Below, piece by piece: positions 16,701 to 24,584 of a stretch of DNA of 26,854 bases. The stretch is from assembly GCA_051660685.1 (NCBI GenBank), contig JBOFQB010000004.1:1-26854 (forward strand), in the 5' to 3' direction. Source of the stretch: JAVBSX01 sp051660685 (lineage in GTDB: Bacteria; Planctomycetota; Planctomycetia; Pirellulales; Thermoguttaceae). Each line of letters opens with the position of its first letter. The stretch's first letter is position 1. The notes below the pieces were generated by a model that was not told where the DNA came from, made no database searches, and was given only the letters and a program-made list of their open reading frames with translations. A program made the translations under genes and the position numbers.

Positions 16701-17084
16701 GGGACTTTCGGCGAGGAAAAAGGCGGAACCGGCTGAAATTCCACACAGAATGAAGACGAAGCCCAATTGTCGCAGAAGGAAATGACTGACGGAATAACCG
16801 GAAAAATAAATACAGATACCAAAGAGGAGCGGAACGGGCAAAAAATAAGCGGCTAAACCAAAAAAATCAAACAGTCCTTTTGCGCACGTTGCCCCAACCG
16901 GTCCACAAAGATTATGAACCGTCTGATGAAGCGGGAAAATTGCAGCTTTTCGTCCATCTTCGGCTGAAAAACTGAACAAACTGATGCTCAGGAAGACGAG
17001 GAGGGCGAACAAGAGCAGACCAAAGAGTCGTTGGGGCACTTTTTTTGACAAACAATTATTAATGGAGATGGAGGAAAACAGCAC
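13749..17084 (-). CDS. ftsK: FtsK/SpoIIIE DNA translocase with long acidic C-terminal tail
   Basis: An ATP-driven, membrane-anchored DNA pump for chromosome segregation at division. Four or five N-terminal membrane segments lie within residues 20-190, then a variable linker to about 370. The motor (about 370-745) has Walker A AGRTGTGKS (504-512) and Walker B VIVADEMAD (623-631). The DNA-reading gamma winged helix follows at about 770-832 (RKLSIGYSRAARLIDIMAEDGVV). The protein then continues for some 276 residues: a Ser/Gln-rich stretch with three 12-residue repeats (about 888-923) and a strongly acidic end (about 983-1110). In most FtsK proteins gamma is the C-terminus. The start is a GTG at 17084; a GTG at 17039 is possible. 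No clear ribosome site. Confidence 0.92.
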   Translation of the reverse strand: MLFSSISINNCLSKKVPQRLFGLLLFALLVFLSISLFSFSAEDGRKAAIFPLHQTVHNLCGPVGATCAKGLFDFFGLAAYFLPVPLLFGICIYFSGYSVSHFLLRQLGFVFILCGISAGSAFFLAESPFETVVGPGGYLGSLLKVILSQYFALIGSYVFLSSLLLSGLVLSCDYSLMRIGLWIFGIAPIGQGLLQKILERPENERPEKKLNGKLVLEMLSEVTPNQVSPQQVTCNQVSPNQPFERQLERQSGRTKRGSEIRGSEMREFEDHAELSLVTPHVPTRESKVGDRDGKVDVGENPVPEKETENHSFLNWFKLGSSKDQSSSGSENEEFDESEEYASQEEEQEEHEYELPSLELLTPSVPVNYEQYESTVKRQAKQLEKAFFDFGFNVRVVEIQTGPVIAQFEVQLERGLRLNKILGLTDDLAIALKVPSVRIVAPIPGKNTVGVEIPNEQRQIVRLREVIEETAETAQSMYIPIFLGKDVSGHSMVIDLTKLPHLLIAGRTGTGKSVCLNSIIVSILMTRGPEDVRMIMIDPKMVEMSSYKSIPHLMHPVVTDMKKAEAILGWAVEKMEQRYQLLARAGVRQLSEYNKLSEEELYDRIEPESDEEWAMLPKSLPYMVIVADEMADLMMTSAKEVETHIIRLAQKSRAVGIHLVLATQKPTVDIITGLIKSNLPARIAFEVASRSDSQVVLDRNGAEKLLGNGDMLFLQPGTSLCLRGQGTYVSDKEIDTIIAEISTEEPEYAEELVALQIEGEEEEEGDIDPRDALYEKAVECVIREGRGSLSLLQRKLSIGYSRAARLIDIMAEDGVVGTYNGSQAREVITTLQEWRRRRETAAQEAAIAASSTDSFQLSQSSKSPQSTGSEQGIKRVQSSKRSQSTQQSQTTRQPQSAQPSQTARHPQSIQQSQTARQPQSSEQSLLSMQSQRTKQFQQAKQSQPVRSRDESRPIPRRETGRTYSPVVPTLQVQKKTDPVYPVYEEELDDMKVIQEEGGTGEWGYEDIPFDVESEETDQDERECEDELVEEGCEKEEELDGEGEYDEKEEENGEFDEEGEYGEEEEDEYEEEYDEVCEDREGAEYEDNDEDEYADEESVDEAGSYRTGYNQAS
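14336..14443 (-). repeat. Three 36-bp tandem repeats inside ftsK
   Basis: CGAGCTGTTT-like landmarks recur at 14341, 14377 and 14413, a 36-base period. They encode three 12-residue units of the type QTARxPQSxxQS in the post-gamma linker. In-frame repeats of this kind may vary in number among strains. Confidence 0.75.
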
Positions 17085-17171
17085 GAGGATTCCAGATGCC
17101 GAAACAGAGCCGTGTTCGGTTTATCGTCTCTCTCGGAACGAAAGTTGGAAAAAAGAAGACGATTCCTTTTT

Positions 17172-17200
17172 TTGGACATAACTGATGTATTGCCTATAAT
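17172..17200 (+). promoter_or_regulatory. Candidate sigma-70 promoter toward clpX
   Basis: TTGGAC at 17172-17177 and a perfect TATAAT at 17195-17200 are separated by 17 bases. It points toward clpX but lies more than 500 bases upstream, so it would give a long leader, or serve the small frame at 17486. Confidence 0.45.
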
Positions 17201-17485
17201 CTCTTTATTTACTGTTAAGAAAGTTAAAGACTCCCCTTTAGACCGGTTAAAACACTTTTGACAGAGCGTTATTGACAAAAGAAGAAAATAGTCAAGGAAA
17301 AATCGATTCTTTTTAAGCAAAAAAAGGAACAACCGGGTATGATATGTCGTAATTAAACCGATGAGACCGGGCAACAATTCTTTTACAAAGTTTTGTTGTT
17401 TTTTGGTCGATGCAACGGAATAGATTACCGAACTCGAAACTGTTTGTAGGATGCCCGGGCCGTTATTAAGGAGGTAGGACACCGA

Positions 17486-17575
17486 ATGAAGTCGGTTTTC
17501 CCTGTTCGTGAACCGTTGAAACTCTCTTTGCGTCGAAAGAGCGAGCAAAAGAGGAGCAACGCACAACCGGGTTGA
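17486..17575 (+). CDS. Possible 29-residue small protein or leader peptide upstream of clpX
   Basis: An ATG follows AAGGAGGT, one of the best Shine-Dalgarno matches in the window, at 11 bases spacing. The frame runs 29 codons to TGA, and the product is basic (MKSVFPVREPLKLSLRRKSE at its start). It lies 140 bases before the clpX start on the same strand. There is no recognisable family. It may be a leader peptide or a chance frame. Confidence 0.3.
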   Translation: MKSVFPVREPLKLSLRRKSEQKRSNAQPG

Positions 17576-17715
17576 CCCTTTCGTCAACGGATCATTTAGC
17601 CCTTTCGAGTGTTTTTGGTTTGATTCTATACGTTGTTCTCGCATGGAACGCTCGTTTTCATGGAACGCACGTTTTTTAGATTCAAAACACCAACGTTATA
17701 CGGAAAGGGTTCATT

Positions 17716-19002
17716 ATGTCCTCAAGTCGGGACTTCAATTCAACGGGTCGGGGCAGTACAACCAAAAAGAACGCTTTTTGCTCTTTTTGCCGGAAAAGTT
17801 TTCGTGAAGTCGGTCCTCTCATTGAAGGACCCAATGATGTCTACATTTGCGGCGAATGTACGGATTTATGTCAATCGATACTGACGCAGGAAAAACGGCG
17901 TCGGAGTCCCAATCATACGCCCCCCAATCATGTCCTCTCGCCCCGCGAAATTTTCGCCCGGCTCAGCGAATATGTCGTCGGTCAAGACCTCGCCAAAAAA
18001 GTCCTCTCCGTCGCTGTTCATAATCACTACAAACGTCTCATTCATCGTACAACCGAATCGTCCGACGTTATCATCGAAAAATCAAACGTCCTCCTTCTCG
18101 GTCCAACCGGTTCAGGGAAAACACTCCTTGCACAAACTTTGGCCAAAATTCTCGATGTTCCTTTTGCAATCGGTGATGCAACAACACTGACAGAAGCCGG
18201 TTATGTCGGAGAAGATGTTGAAAACCTGATCCTCAAACTGCTTCATGCAGCTGATTTCGACGTTGAAGCGGCTCAACGAGGTATCATCTATATCGACGAA
18301 ATCGACAAAATCGGCAAAACCAGCCAAAATGTCTCGATCACCCGCGACGTTTCGGGAGAAGGGGTCCAACAATCCCTCCTTAAAATGCTCGAAGGAACTG
18401 TTGCCAATGTTCCCCCGCAAGGAGGTCGAAAACACCCTGAACAACAATACATTCAGGTTGACACAACCAACATCCTCTTTATATGCGGCGGAACATTTGT
18501 CGGAATCGAAGACATCATCCGTCAACGTCAGGGAAAAAAATCAATCGGTTTTGGTCAGACCCTTGCATTTGACCAAGAAAAAAGCAACAACTCGCTCCTT
18601 GCTCAGGTGACTTCCGACGACGTGCTCCATTTCGGCCTGATTCCCGAACTCATTGGTCGTTTACCTGTTCTAACAGCGTTGGAACAGTTAGACGAAACGG
18701 CGTTGATTCGTGTTTTGCGGGAACCGCGAAATGCCCTTGTCCGGCAATATCAACAACTCTTCTCAATGGAAGGGGCCGATGTTGTCTTTACAGATGATGC
18801 GTTACAAGCGATTGCACAAAAAGCACACGAAAAGAAAACGGGAGCTCGCGGTTTACGGTCTATCGTCGAAGGTGTCATGCTGGACATCATGTACGACCTC
18901 CCCGATTTGCCAAGTGGTTCAACCTACACCGTTACGCTCGATGTTGTTGAAGGTCGTCAACAGGTTTTACCTCTTCCCGAACCTGTCAACAAAAGTGCTT
19001 GA
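17716..19002 (+). CDS. clpX: ATP-dependent Clp protease ATP-binding subunit ClpX
   Basis: AAA+ unfoldase that feeds substrates to ClpP. The N-terminal zinc-binding domain has Cys22, 25, 45 and 48. Walker A GPTGSGKT is at 129-136, Walker B IYIDEID at 191-197. The pore loop GYVGED is at 162-167 and the RKH loop at 238-240. The ClpP-docking IGF loop is at 277-279 (KKSIGFG), so it is built to work with ClpP. Sensor II appears as GARGLRSI. At 428 aa the length is normal. No clpP or tig lies beside it, unlike in many bacteria, so ClpP must be encoded elsewhere. A weak GGAAAGGG precedes the ATG. A GGGATAG array begins directly after the TGA stop. Confidence 0.96.
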   Translation: MSSSRDFNSTGRGSTTKKNAFCSFCRKSFREVGPLIEGPNDVYICGECTDLCQSILTQEKRRRSPNHTPPNHVLSPREIFARLSEYVVGQDLAKKVLSVAVHNHYKRLIHRTTESSDVIIEKSNVLLLGPTGSGKTLLAQTLAKILDVPFAIGDATTLTEAGYVGEDVENLILKLLHAADFDVEAAQRGIIYIDEIDKIGKTSQNVSITRDVSGEGVQQSLLKMLEGTVANVPPQGGRKHPEQQYIQVDTTNILFICGGTFVGIEDIIRQRQGKKSIGFGQTLAFDQEKSNNSLLAQVTSDDVLHFGLIPELIGRLPVLTALEQLDETALIRVLREPRNALVRQYQQLFSMEGADVVFTDDALQAIAQKAHEKKTGARGLRSIVEGVMLDIMYDLPDLPSGSTYTVTLDVVEGRQQVLPLPEPVNKSA

Positions 19003-19040
19003 GTAGGGAATAGGGGATAGGGATTAGGGAATAGGGGGGA
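19003..19040 (+). repeat. GGGATAG-type G-rich tandem array R4
   Basis: Begins with the base after the clpX stop codon: GTAGGGAATA, GGGGATA, GGGATTA, GGGAATA, GGGGGG. G-rich on the clpX coding strand. Confidence 0.85.
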
Positions 19041-19198
19041 GACGGGAAGATAACGGTGTCTCGCTTATTTGGAGAAGGTAGAAGTCAGGAGGTAGGAAGA
19101 AAGAAGAGGGAGACGAGAAGATAACGGCATCTCGCGAGTCAACCGGTTTCTCCTTCTTTTTGACAACTCCTATTTTGTTTGGTAATTCTCAATAAAAC
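19038..19198 (-). repeat. About 150-bp intergenic dispersed repeat, copy 3
   Basis: Inverted relative to copies 1 and 2. On the minus strand it shows ACCAAACAAAATAGGAGTTG, GGTTGACTCGCGAGATG, CCGTTATCTTC and CTTCTTTCTTCCTACCTCC. The GCGAGA-CCGTTATCTTCCCGTCTCCC block occurs a second time further on, so this copy carries an internal duplication. It lies between the convergent clpX and histidine kinase genes, bracketed by G-rich arrays R4 and R5. Confidence 0.75.
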
Positions 19199-19203
19199 CT
19201 CTT

Positions 19204-19253
19204 TCCCCTATTCCCTATCCCCCATTCCCTATACCCTATCCTCTACTCCTACT
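19204..19253 (-). repeat. GGGATAG-type G-rich tandem array R5
   Basis: On the minus strand it starts at the TAG stop of the histidine kinase gene (19249-19251) and continues GAGTAGA, GGATAGG, GTATAGGG, AATGGGGG, ATAGGGAATA, GGGG. It mirrors R4, which follows the convergent clpX gene. Confidence 0.85.
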
Positions 19254-22200
19254 TCTCCAACCATTTCTTGATTTCTTTCAGCAACCGGACGGGATCAATC
19301 GGTTTGCTACAATAAGCGTCCATTCCCGACTCAAAACAACGTTGTTGGTCCTCTTTCGTTGCATTCGCCGTTAACGCAATAATCGGTATACGCCGTTGTC
19401 CCTGATGCTGCTCCCAGTCCCGAATCAATCGTGTTGCTTCATATCCGTCCGTTTCCGGCATCTGACAGTCCATCAAAATCAAATGATAATCCTTCGACAT
19501 TGCAGCATCACACGCTTCTCGTCCGTTAATCACCAGATCGCAATGTAAACCGGATTCGGACAACAGGTTGTTAATCACGATTTGATTGATCCGATTGTCC
19601 TCTGCAACAAGAATACGGCAGTTTTTCGCAAATTCCCGCCAATCCGCTTCGTATTCACTCGACAGATGCAAGTGGTGTCGCCCCGATTTGGATTGCTCCT
19701 CCTCTTTGACCTCCCTTAGAAATTCGTTCCATTTTGCACTATACAGTTGCGTCATCGTTACATCAAACAACTGGGAATAACCAACAGGTTTTGTGACCCG
19801 CATGATTTTGACATGATGAAACATACTTTCGTCAATTTCGGAGGTAATCGGCAACAAAAGAGTGATCCCCAGTTTTCGCCAATGTGGATTCTGATCGATC
19901 TTCTTCGCCAATTCATAACCGGTCCCATCTCCCAGATTTTCGTCAATCATCACAATACTGATTGGACGTTTTTCCTCCTCCCCGGTTTTCAGGAGGTTCA
20001 GGACCTCTTGCATGGTGTCCGCTTTTTCAACGTCCATTTCCCAAACACTCAATTGTTGGGCAATGGATCGCCGGACGATTTCATTTTCTGAAGCAACAAT
20101 AACTCTTTTCTCTTTCACGGTAAATTGGTCGTGAATACCGACATAACCGACTCCAATGCAAAGACCACTTTCGGTATGTGGACAGGCGTTTAGCTCCTGA
20201 TTCAAACAGGCAAAACTGTTTTCCGTCAGACATTCCCGGATGTTTTCATCACAGATCAGAGGGATTCGGAACCAGAAACTGGAACCTTTATCGAGTTGAC
20301 TTTTGACGCCGATTTCACCGCCCATAAGTTGGACAAGTTTCATCGAAATCGCAAGCCCCAATCCCGTTCCTCCATAAATACGCGCCGTTGAAATATCCGT
20401 CTGCGAAAACGCCTTGAAAAGTCGATCCAGCTTTTCTTCGGGAATACCAATTCCCGTATCATGCACCTCAAAAAGGACATCAAGGCGGTTTTGATTCCAT
20501 TGTTGCGGCGTTACATCAACATGAACCCCTCCTGTTTTGGTGAATTTAACGGCGTTGCCAACGAGATTCATCAGAACCTGACGTAAACGTCCGGCATCTC
20601 CTTTGAGAATACGGGGTAAAATCGGATGAAACGTTGCGCAAAGTTCAAGTGACTTGCCCTGAGCGCGTGAAGAGAGAATACCGAGAACAGATTCTGTTGT
20701 ATTAAGTAAATCAAAATTCTCCGATTCAATCTCGATCTTCCCCGCCTCAATTTTTGAAAAGTCCAGAATGTCATTGATGAGAAACAGGAGTGATTCGCCC
20801 GAAATTTTCGTCAAAAGGGCATATTCATGCTGTTTCGGCGTCAATTGCGTTCCAAGCATCAAATCCGAGAGACCAATCACCCCATTCAGTGGTGTACGGA
20901 TTTCATGTGACATCGTTGCCAAAAACTCACTTTTGGCCTTATTCGCTTTTTCTGCTTCAATTTTCGCCTTTTTCAGCGTTTCCGCATTACGTCGTTGACT
21001 GAGAATATGTCCGATCCCTTGAGCAAGCAGGGCAAGTTGCTTGGCATCTGATTCGTTATAAGGCTCCTGTTTATTCCCGACACCAATAACGGCAATTGGC
21101 ACTTGACCATCCCAAATCGAGATGTTCATGTGAGAATGAATTGCAAAATGCCCTTTTGGAAAAACCCTATGTCCCGGCAAATCAACCACATTGTTGTGAA
21201 TGACAGCATTTTTTTGATCGAGACAGGCCGTCAACATGGGAGAAAGCGTATGTGCTTCTGTTGCCAGATTTTTCGGGATATGACAAATTTCCCTGTGTCC
21301 GTTAACCCAAGCACGAAAGGGAATGACATGTCCGTCGACATCAAGGGAAAGAAAATATCCTGAGTTGCTCTCGGTCAACTGGACACAGGTTTCAATCACA
21401 AAATCAACCGCATCTTGCTGAGAGACATCCGTCATTTCCGCAAGTTTCAGCAGCGAGTTGGTCCGCAATCGGTCCCGCTCCAACGCCGCTTCCTTCTTTT
21501 TGAGTTCTCTTAAATCGCGTGTAAAACCGGCAACGATAAAACCGTCATCCCGTTGGACTCGAACAAGTGTGATTTCACACGGAAGTGGTGTTCCATCCAG
21601 TTTTTGGTGCATCCATTCAAACTGTTGATAACCTGTTGCAAATGCGGCCTGAATTTTTCCAAGTGCTTTTTCCGACGATAATTGTCCGTCCGGTTGGAAT
21701 TCGGGCGATAATTCCCCAAAACGATCCAGATACTCCTGCTTGTCCTCCAGACCGAACAATCGCGTCACTTCAAGGTTACATTCGAGATTATTAAAGTTGG
21801 AATCCCAGAAATTACACCCCAAAGGTGCTGCATCCAACAAAATGCGAACCCGTTCGTCCGCTTCCTTCCTCTCTTCCAGCATGTTCCGGCGTTCAGTAAT
21901 ATCAAGGCAGATCGCCGCACACTGTATACAATTACCCTTTTCATCATGGAGCGCATTAACACTGGTGTCGATCCAGACATTTTTTCCATTCTTGTGTCGA
22001 ATCGGCAGATCAATCCGAAATTCGTTGATTTGGCCTTTCTTCAGTTTTTGCTGGAAACCAAGACTGACCCCGGAAAAATCATCGGCATAAAACTCCGCAA
22101 TGTTACGTCCGGCAATCTCTTCTTTTTGATAACCTGTTAGAGCTAACAGAGCGGAATTGAAATCAATAACGGTTCCGTCGGGCGTGTAAAAAACAATTGC

Positions 22201-23643
22201 GGCACTTCCATTCAGGATTGCCTGAATTTTTGACTCGCTCCAAACTAATCGGGTTGTTCGTTCGAGAAGGATTTTATTGATTTGAGCGGTTTTACGCAGA
22301 TAATCGAGCAGGATCGACAGAATAACGACAATAATCAGGATTGAGGAACAGGCGATGATGAGGATAAAGAAGGATTTTCGGAGCAAGGGGTGTGACGCTT
22401 GTTCCCATTTTTTAACGTCAAAATCGGTCGCCAGAATCGCTTCAACCTGACCCTTTTCATCATAAAGAGGGGTTGCACAGGTCAATGAAACCCCATAAAG
22501 TGGTGAATCAAGTGCCGCATCAAACGATGTTATACCATTAAAGGCTTTTTCAAACACTTCGTCCCAAGCGTAAACCGTTTTCTGATCGTCATCAAAATAG
22601 GGGACAAAAGGAGGATCGCCGGATTCGCCTTTGATTTCTGTTTTTCCGTCTCCGTCAATATCCGAGGGACACGAAACGACAAATTCCAATTGTTGACCGT
22701 CAATATCTCCGATCAAACGGCAGGTGTAGACATAGAGGAGCAGACGTATGTTCTTACACCATTCCGTATGTGACTGAAGAATATCGAGATACGCCTTTTG
22801 ACCGTCTGAATGTTCCTCAAGCGGTTTCTGGATTTTTGCATGTCCCATTTTTTGCGTCTGCTCAGCAAAAACTAAGGTCATGTCCATAAGAGACTGTCGC
22901 CAAGCATTTGTTTGCGCGGCATCTTCTTCGAGAATTTGACGATTTCCGCAACCCAATGTGATAATCATCAAAATCCAAGCGCAACAGCAAAGCAACCGTT
23001 GTTTTCGGTAGAGCATCCAAAGGGAGAGGAGAAGAAGCAGTCCACAAAAAATGCTTGCCAATAAAAGCATTTTTGGTGTTTGCGGCAGAAATTGGGTCAG
23101 AAATCGCCAATGTTCCTTCACGATTTCCGCGACAAGGACATCCGCGCCAATGATGTACTGATGTCCTGCAGGAGTAGTGAATCGTTGGATACTGGTTCGA
23201 GTGAATCCGTAAGAGTCCTGACTGGTGTCCCAACGTGTTTGTCCGTCTTTGGCGGTTTCAACCAGATTCAACCATTCTTCTGCATAAGGATCGTATTCCT
23301 GAAAAAACGCTTTTGCTTGATTAAAAAGAATGAAGTGATAATGTCCGTCAATTTCAACGATGATATACAAATATTCAATCGTGTCTTTTCGGGCAAGATC
23401 GCGGATCACGTTCTGCCATTTATGATATTCCTTTGGTGTAATCGCGTCGGCAGAGATTGCCCGGTCTATGTAATCAGCCGGAATTATTTCGTAAACATCC
23501 CGAATTGCTTTGGTGATTCGAGCGTCCACATCCCGATTGACCTGATAAGAGTGGAGCAAGAAGAAGGCACAAACGGTCCCTACGATCAACAGAATCGCAA
23601 GAGTGGAACTGAAGACATAATGAAATTTGAGGTATTTAAGCAT
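19249..23643 (-). CDS. Hybrid sensor histidine kinase with two extracytoplasmic sensor loops and two receiver domains
   Basis: 1464 aa from the ATG at 23643 (a TTG at 23664 is the alternative; neither has a strong ribosome site). Order: membrane segment (about 12-31), first outer loop (32-190), two membrane segments (191-211, 216-233), second outer loop (234-423), membrane segment (424-446), PAS (about 465-585), PAS (590-715), GAF (725-880), HisKA with His913 in ATMSHEIRTPLNG, HATPase with DTGIGIP and GGTGLGL, receiver 1 (about 1180-1300) and receiver 2 (1342-1460). Receiver 2 is complete (AEDN, Asp1392, Lys1447). Receiver 1 keeps Asp1234 and a KP lysine but has a weaker acidic pocket (ASEN). 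The second loop contains SDIDGDGKTE, which resembles a calcium-binding loop. No output regulator is adjacent; ligand unknown. Confidence 0.93.
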   Translation of the reverse strand: MLKYLKFHYVFSSTLAILLIVGTVCAFFLLHSYQVNRDVDARITKAIRDVYEIIPADYIDRAISADAITPKEYHKWQNVIRDLARKDTIEYLYIIVEIDGHYHFILFNQAKAFFQEYDPYAEEWLNLVETAKDGQTRWDTSQDSYGFTRTSIQRFTTPAGHQYIIGADVLVAEIVKEHWRFLTQFLPQTPKMLLLASIFCGLLLLLSLWMLYRKQRLLCCCAWILMIITLGCGNRQILEEDAAQTNAWRQSLMDMTLVFAEQTQKMGHAKIQKPLEEHSDGQKAYLDILQSHTEWCKNIRLLLYVYTCRLIGDIDGQQLEFVVSCPSDIDGDGKTEIKGESGDPPFVPYFDDDQKTVYAWDEVFEKAFNGITSFDAALDSPLYGVSLTCATPLYDEKGQVEAILATDFDVKKWEQASHPLLRKSFFILIIACSSILIIVVILSILLDYLRKTAQINKILLERTTRLVWSESKIQAILNGSAAIVFYTPDGTVIDFNSALLALTGYQKEEIAGRNIAEFYADDFSGVSLGFQQKLKKGQINEFRIDLPIRHKNGKNVWIDTSVNALHDEKGNCIQCAAICLDITERRNMLEERKEADERVRILLDAAPLGCNFWDSNFNNLECNLEVTRLFGLEDKQEYLDRFGELSPEFQPDGQLSSEKALGKIQAAFATGYQQFEWMHQKLDGTPLPCEITLVRVQRDDGFIVAGFTRDLRELKKKEAALERDRLRTNSLLKLAEMTDVSQQDAVDFVIETCVQLTESNSGYFLSLDVDGHVIPFRAWVNGHREICHIPKNLATEAHTLSPMLTACLDQKNAVIHNNVVDLPGHRVFPKGHFAIHSHMNISIWDGQVPIAVIGVGNKQEPYNESDAKQLALLAQGIGHILSQRRNAETLKKAKIEAEKANKAKSEFLATMSHEIRTPLNGVIGLSDLMLGTQLTPKQHEYALLTKISGESLLFLINDILDFSKIEAGKIEIESENFDLLNTTESVLGILSSRAQGKSLELCATFHPILPRILKGDAGRLRQVLMNLVGNAVKFTKTGGVHVDVTPQQWNQNRLDVLFEVHDTGIGIPEEKLDRLFKAFSQTDISTARIYGGTGLGLAISMKLVQLMGGEIGVKSQLDKGSSFWFRIPLICDENIRECLTENSFACLNQELNACPHTESGLCIGVGYVGIHDQFTVKEKRVIVASENEIVRRSIAQQLSVWEMDVEKADTMQEVLNLLKTGEEEKRPISIVMIDENLGDGTGYELAKKIDQNPHWRKLGITLLLPITSEIDESMFHHVKIMRVTKPVGYSQLFDVTMTQLYSAKWNEFLREVKEEEQSKSGRHHLHLSSEYEADWREFAKNCRILVAEDNRINQIVINNLLSESGLHCDLVINGREACDAAMSKDYHLILMDCQMPETDGYEATRLIRDWEQHQGQRRIPIIALTANATKEDQQRCFESGMDAYCSKPIDPVRLLKEIKKWLEK

Positions 23644-23664
23644 TTCAGATGTGAGTTGACGCAA

Positions 23665-23977
23665 TATGCTTGAGTTCCAGAGGTTCCCGAAAACAGACGA
23701 GTAAGGACGACGTGCGGTTACAATCTCCCCAACAATTCGCCGTTTGAGTTTTGAGGGACTCCAATAGTTGCTTGACAGATTCCAAAGTTGGGCTGATTAT
23801 ACTCTAGTATCTCCCCGGGTACAATACAGACCTTATCCCCTTTGTCCCTTAGTTCAACGATCTCCCCCCCTTGTCCTACAAAAAGAATCCTCTATACTCG
23901 CTCTCTCTCCCAAAGTTTCGGGGATGTTCCACCTTCCCCTACTTCACATAATCCTTTTTGTCGGAAAGTCGTCCCCC
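23665..23977. other. Intergenic region before rpmB
   Basis: About 310 bases between the divergent histidine kinase and rpmB genes. No gene is supported; an upstream in-frame extension of rpmB lacks L28 similarity. It holds a candidate rpmB promoter at 23772-23803 and should also hold the kinase promoter, which I cannot place. Confidence 0.6.
23772..23803 (+). promoter_or_regulatory. Candidate promoter for rpmB
   Basis: A perfect -35 box TTGACA (23772-23777) is followed after 17 bases by GATTAT and after 20 bases by TATACT; the two -10 candidates overlap in TGATTATACT. It is about 175 bases from the rpmB start and on the same strand. Confidence 0.5.
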
Positions 23978-24271
23978 ATGTCCAGAGTTTGTGAAATATG
24001 CGGAAAAGGCCGTAAAGTCGGTAATTCAGTCACAACACGCGGTAAAGCCAAGTATCTCGGCGGTGTTGGAACGAAAGTGACAGGGATTTCCCGACGAACA
24101 TTCACGCCGAACTTGCAAAATGTTCGGGTTACGACACCTGAAGGTGCTAATAAGACACTTAGGATATGTGCGCAGTGTATGCGTTGCGGTTCCGTTCGCA
24201 AACGGGTCAAAGTTGCACCCTTCAAAATGGTGCCCCATGCAGAAACCGGAATCCCGGGAAAAGGACGATGA
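23978..24271 (+). CDS. rpmB: 50S ribosomal protein L28 (bL28), zinc-binding type
   Basis: 97 aa. The start is the ATG at 23978, where the family sequence begins (MSRVCEICGKGRKVGNSVT). Later landmarks are SRRTFTPNLQNVRV and the second Cys pair in RICAQCMRCGSVRK. CxxC pairs at both places mark the zinc-ribbon form of L28. No partner ribosomal gene, such as rpmG, is adjacent. The upstream Shine-Dalgarno match is weak (GGAAAG, about 10 bases before). Confidence 0.95.
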   Translation: MSRVCEICGKGRKVGNSVTTRGKAKYLGGVGTKVTGISRRTFTPNLQNVRVTTPEGANKTLRICAQCMRCGSVRKRVKVAPFKMVPHAETGIPGKGR

Positions 24272-24584
24272 AGTCGTAGGCTGCTTCTCAAATGGTGTGC
24301 ATTAGACCAGTCCTCAACAACGGAATTTTTTGATCCTGTTCCCCAAACGCACTTAGGTTTAGCCGCGATACAACGTATCGCGCGTTCTGAACACACACAC
24401 AACGCTAAACGACATTTTTAGGTCGCTGCTATGCAGCTACAAAAGGACCACGATTCCTTTCAAAGGACGGTCTTCTGACGTTTCGTGACCTGCATCCCAC
24501 TTTTTAATGTTGATAAGGCAGTTGTAGCGCGGTTCTTTCTTCTCGTCCTTTGTCCCTGAGACAGAAGTCCAAGCGTCACTTTTC
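24272..24584. other. Intergenic region with repeat copy B
   Basis: Between rpmB and the end of the convergent cheX-like gene. The first 85 bases show nothing recognisable. The rest is the second copy of the repeat cluster seen at the window start, listed separately. A short minus-strand frame over it contains NIKKWDA but no known domain. Confidence 0.6.
24359..24520. repeat. Intergenic repeat cluster, copy B
   Basis: Shares three blocks in order with copy A at 1-250: TAGCCGCGATACAACGTATC with its 8-bp AAC-loop hairpin; CTAAACGACAT then AGGTCGCTGCTATGCAGCT; and GGTCTTCTGACG through CATCCCACTTTTTAATGTTGA. Copy B lacks the REP-like hairpin and the second palindrome of copy A. The spacing is compact, so copy A looks like copy B plus insertions. 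Confidence 0.8.

Larger units (their letters stand above)
17085..17715. other. Long intergenic region between divergent ftsK and clpX
   Basis: 630 bases, AT-rich near ftsK, without a convincing conserved gene. It must hold the promoters of both genes. A minus-strand frame covering it is Lys/Phe/Ser-rich, overlaps the ftsK 5' end and has no family features, so it is not annotated. A candidate promoter and a small reading frame inside it are listed separately. Confidence 0.6.

Noticed and set aside
16988..17644. 218-residue minus-strand frame upstream of and overlapping ftsK
   Set aside because: No domain, no ribosome site, odd composition, and it overlaps the ftsK 5' end in another frame.
2302..19253. 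CRISPR-like array
   Set aside because: The tandem arrays have periods of 7-9 bases with no unique spacers, and no cas gene is present.
23768..23977. N-terminal extension of the rpmB frame by 70 residues
   Set aside because: Bacterial L28 begins at the internal ATG (MSRVCEICGK); the extension covers the promoter-like sequence and shows no similarity.
1..24520. Idea that repeat copies A and B bound a 24-kb composite transposon or island
   Set aside because: The interior consists of essential housekeeping genes (tmk, ftsK, clpX, rpmB), the copies are diverged and unequal, and no transposase lies between.
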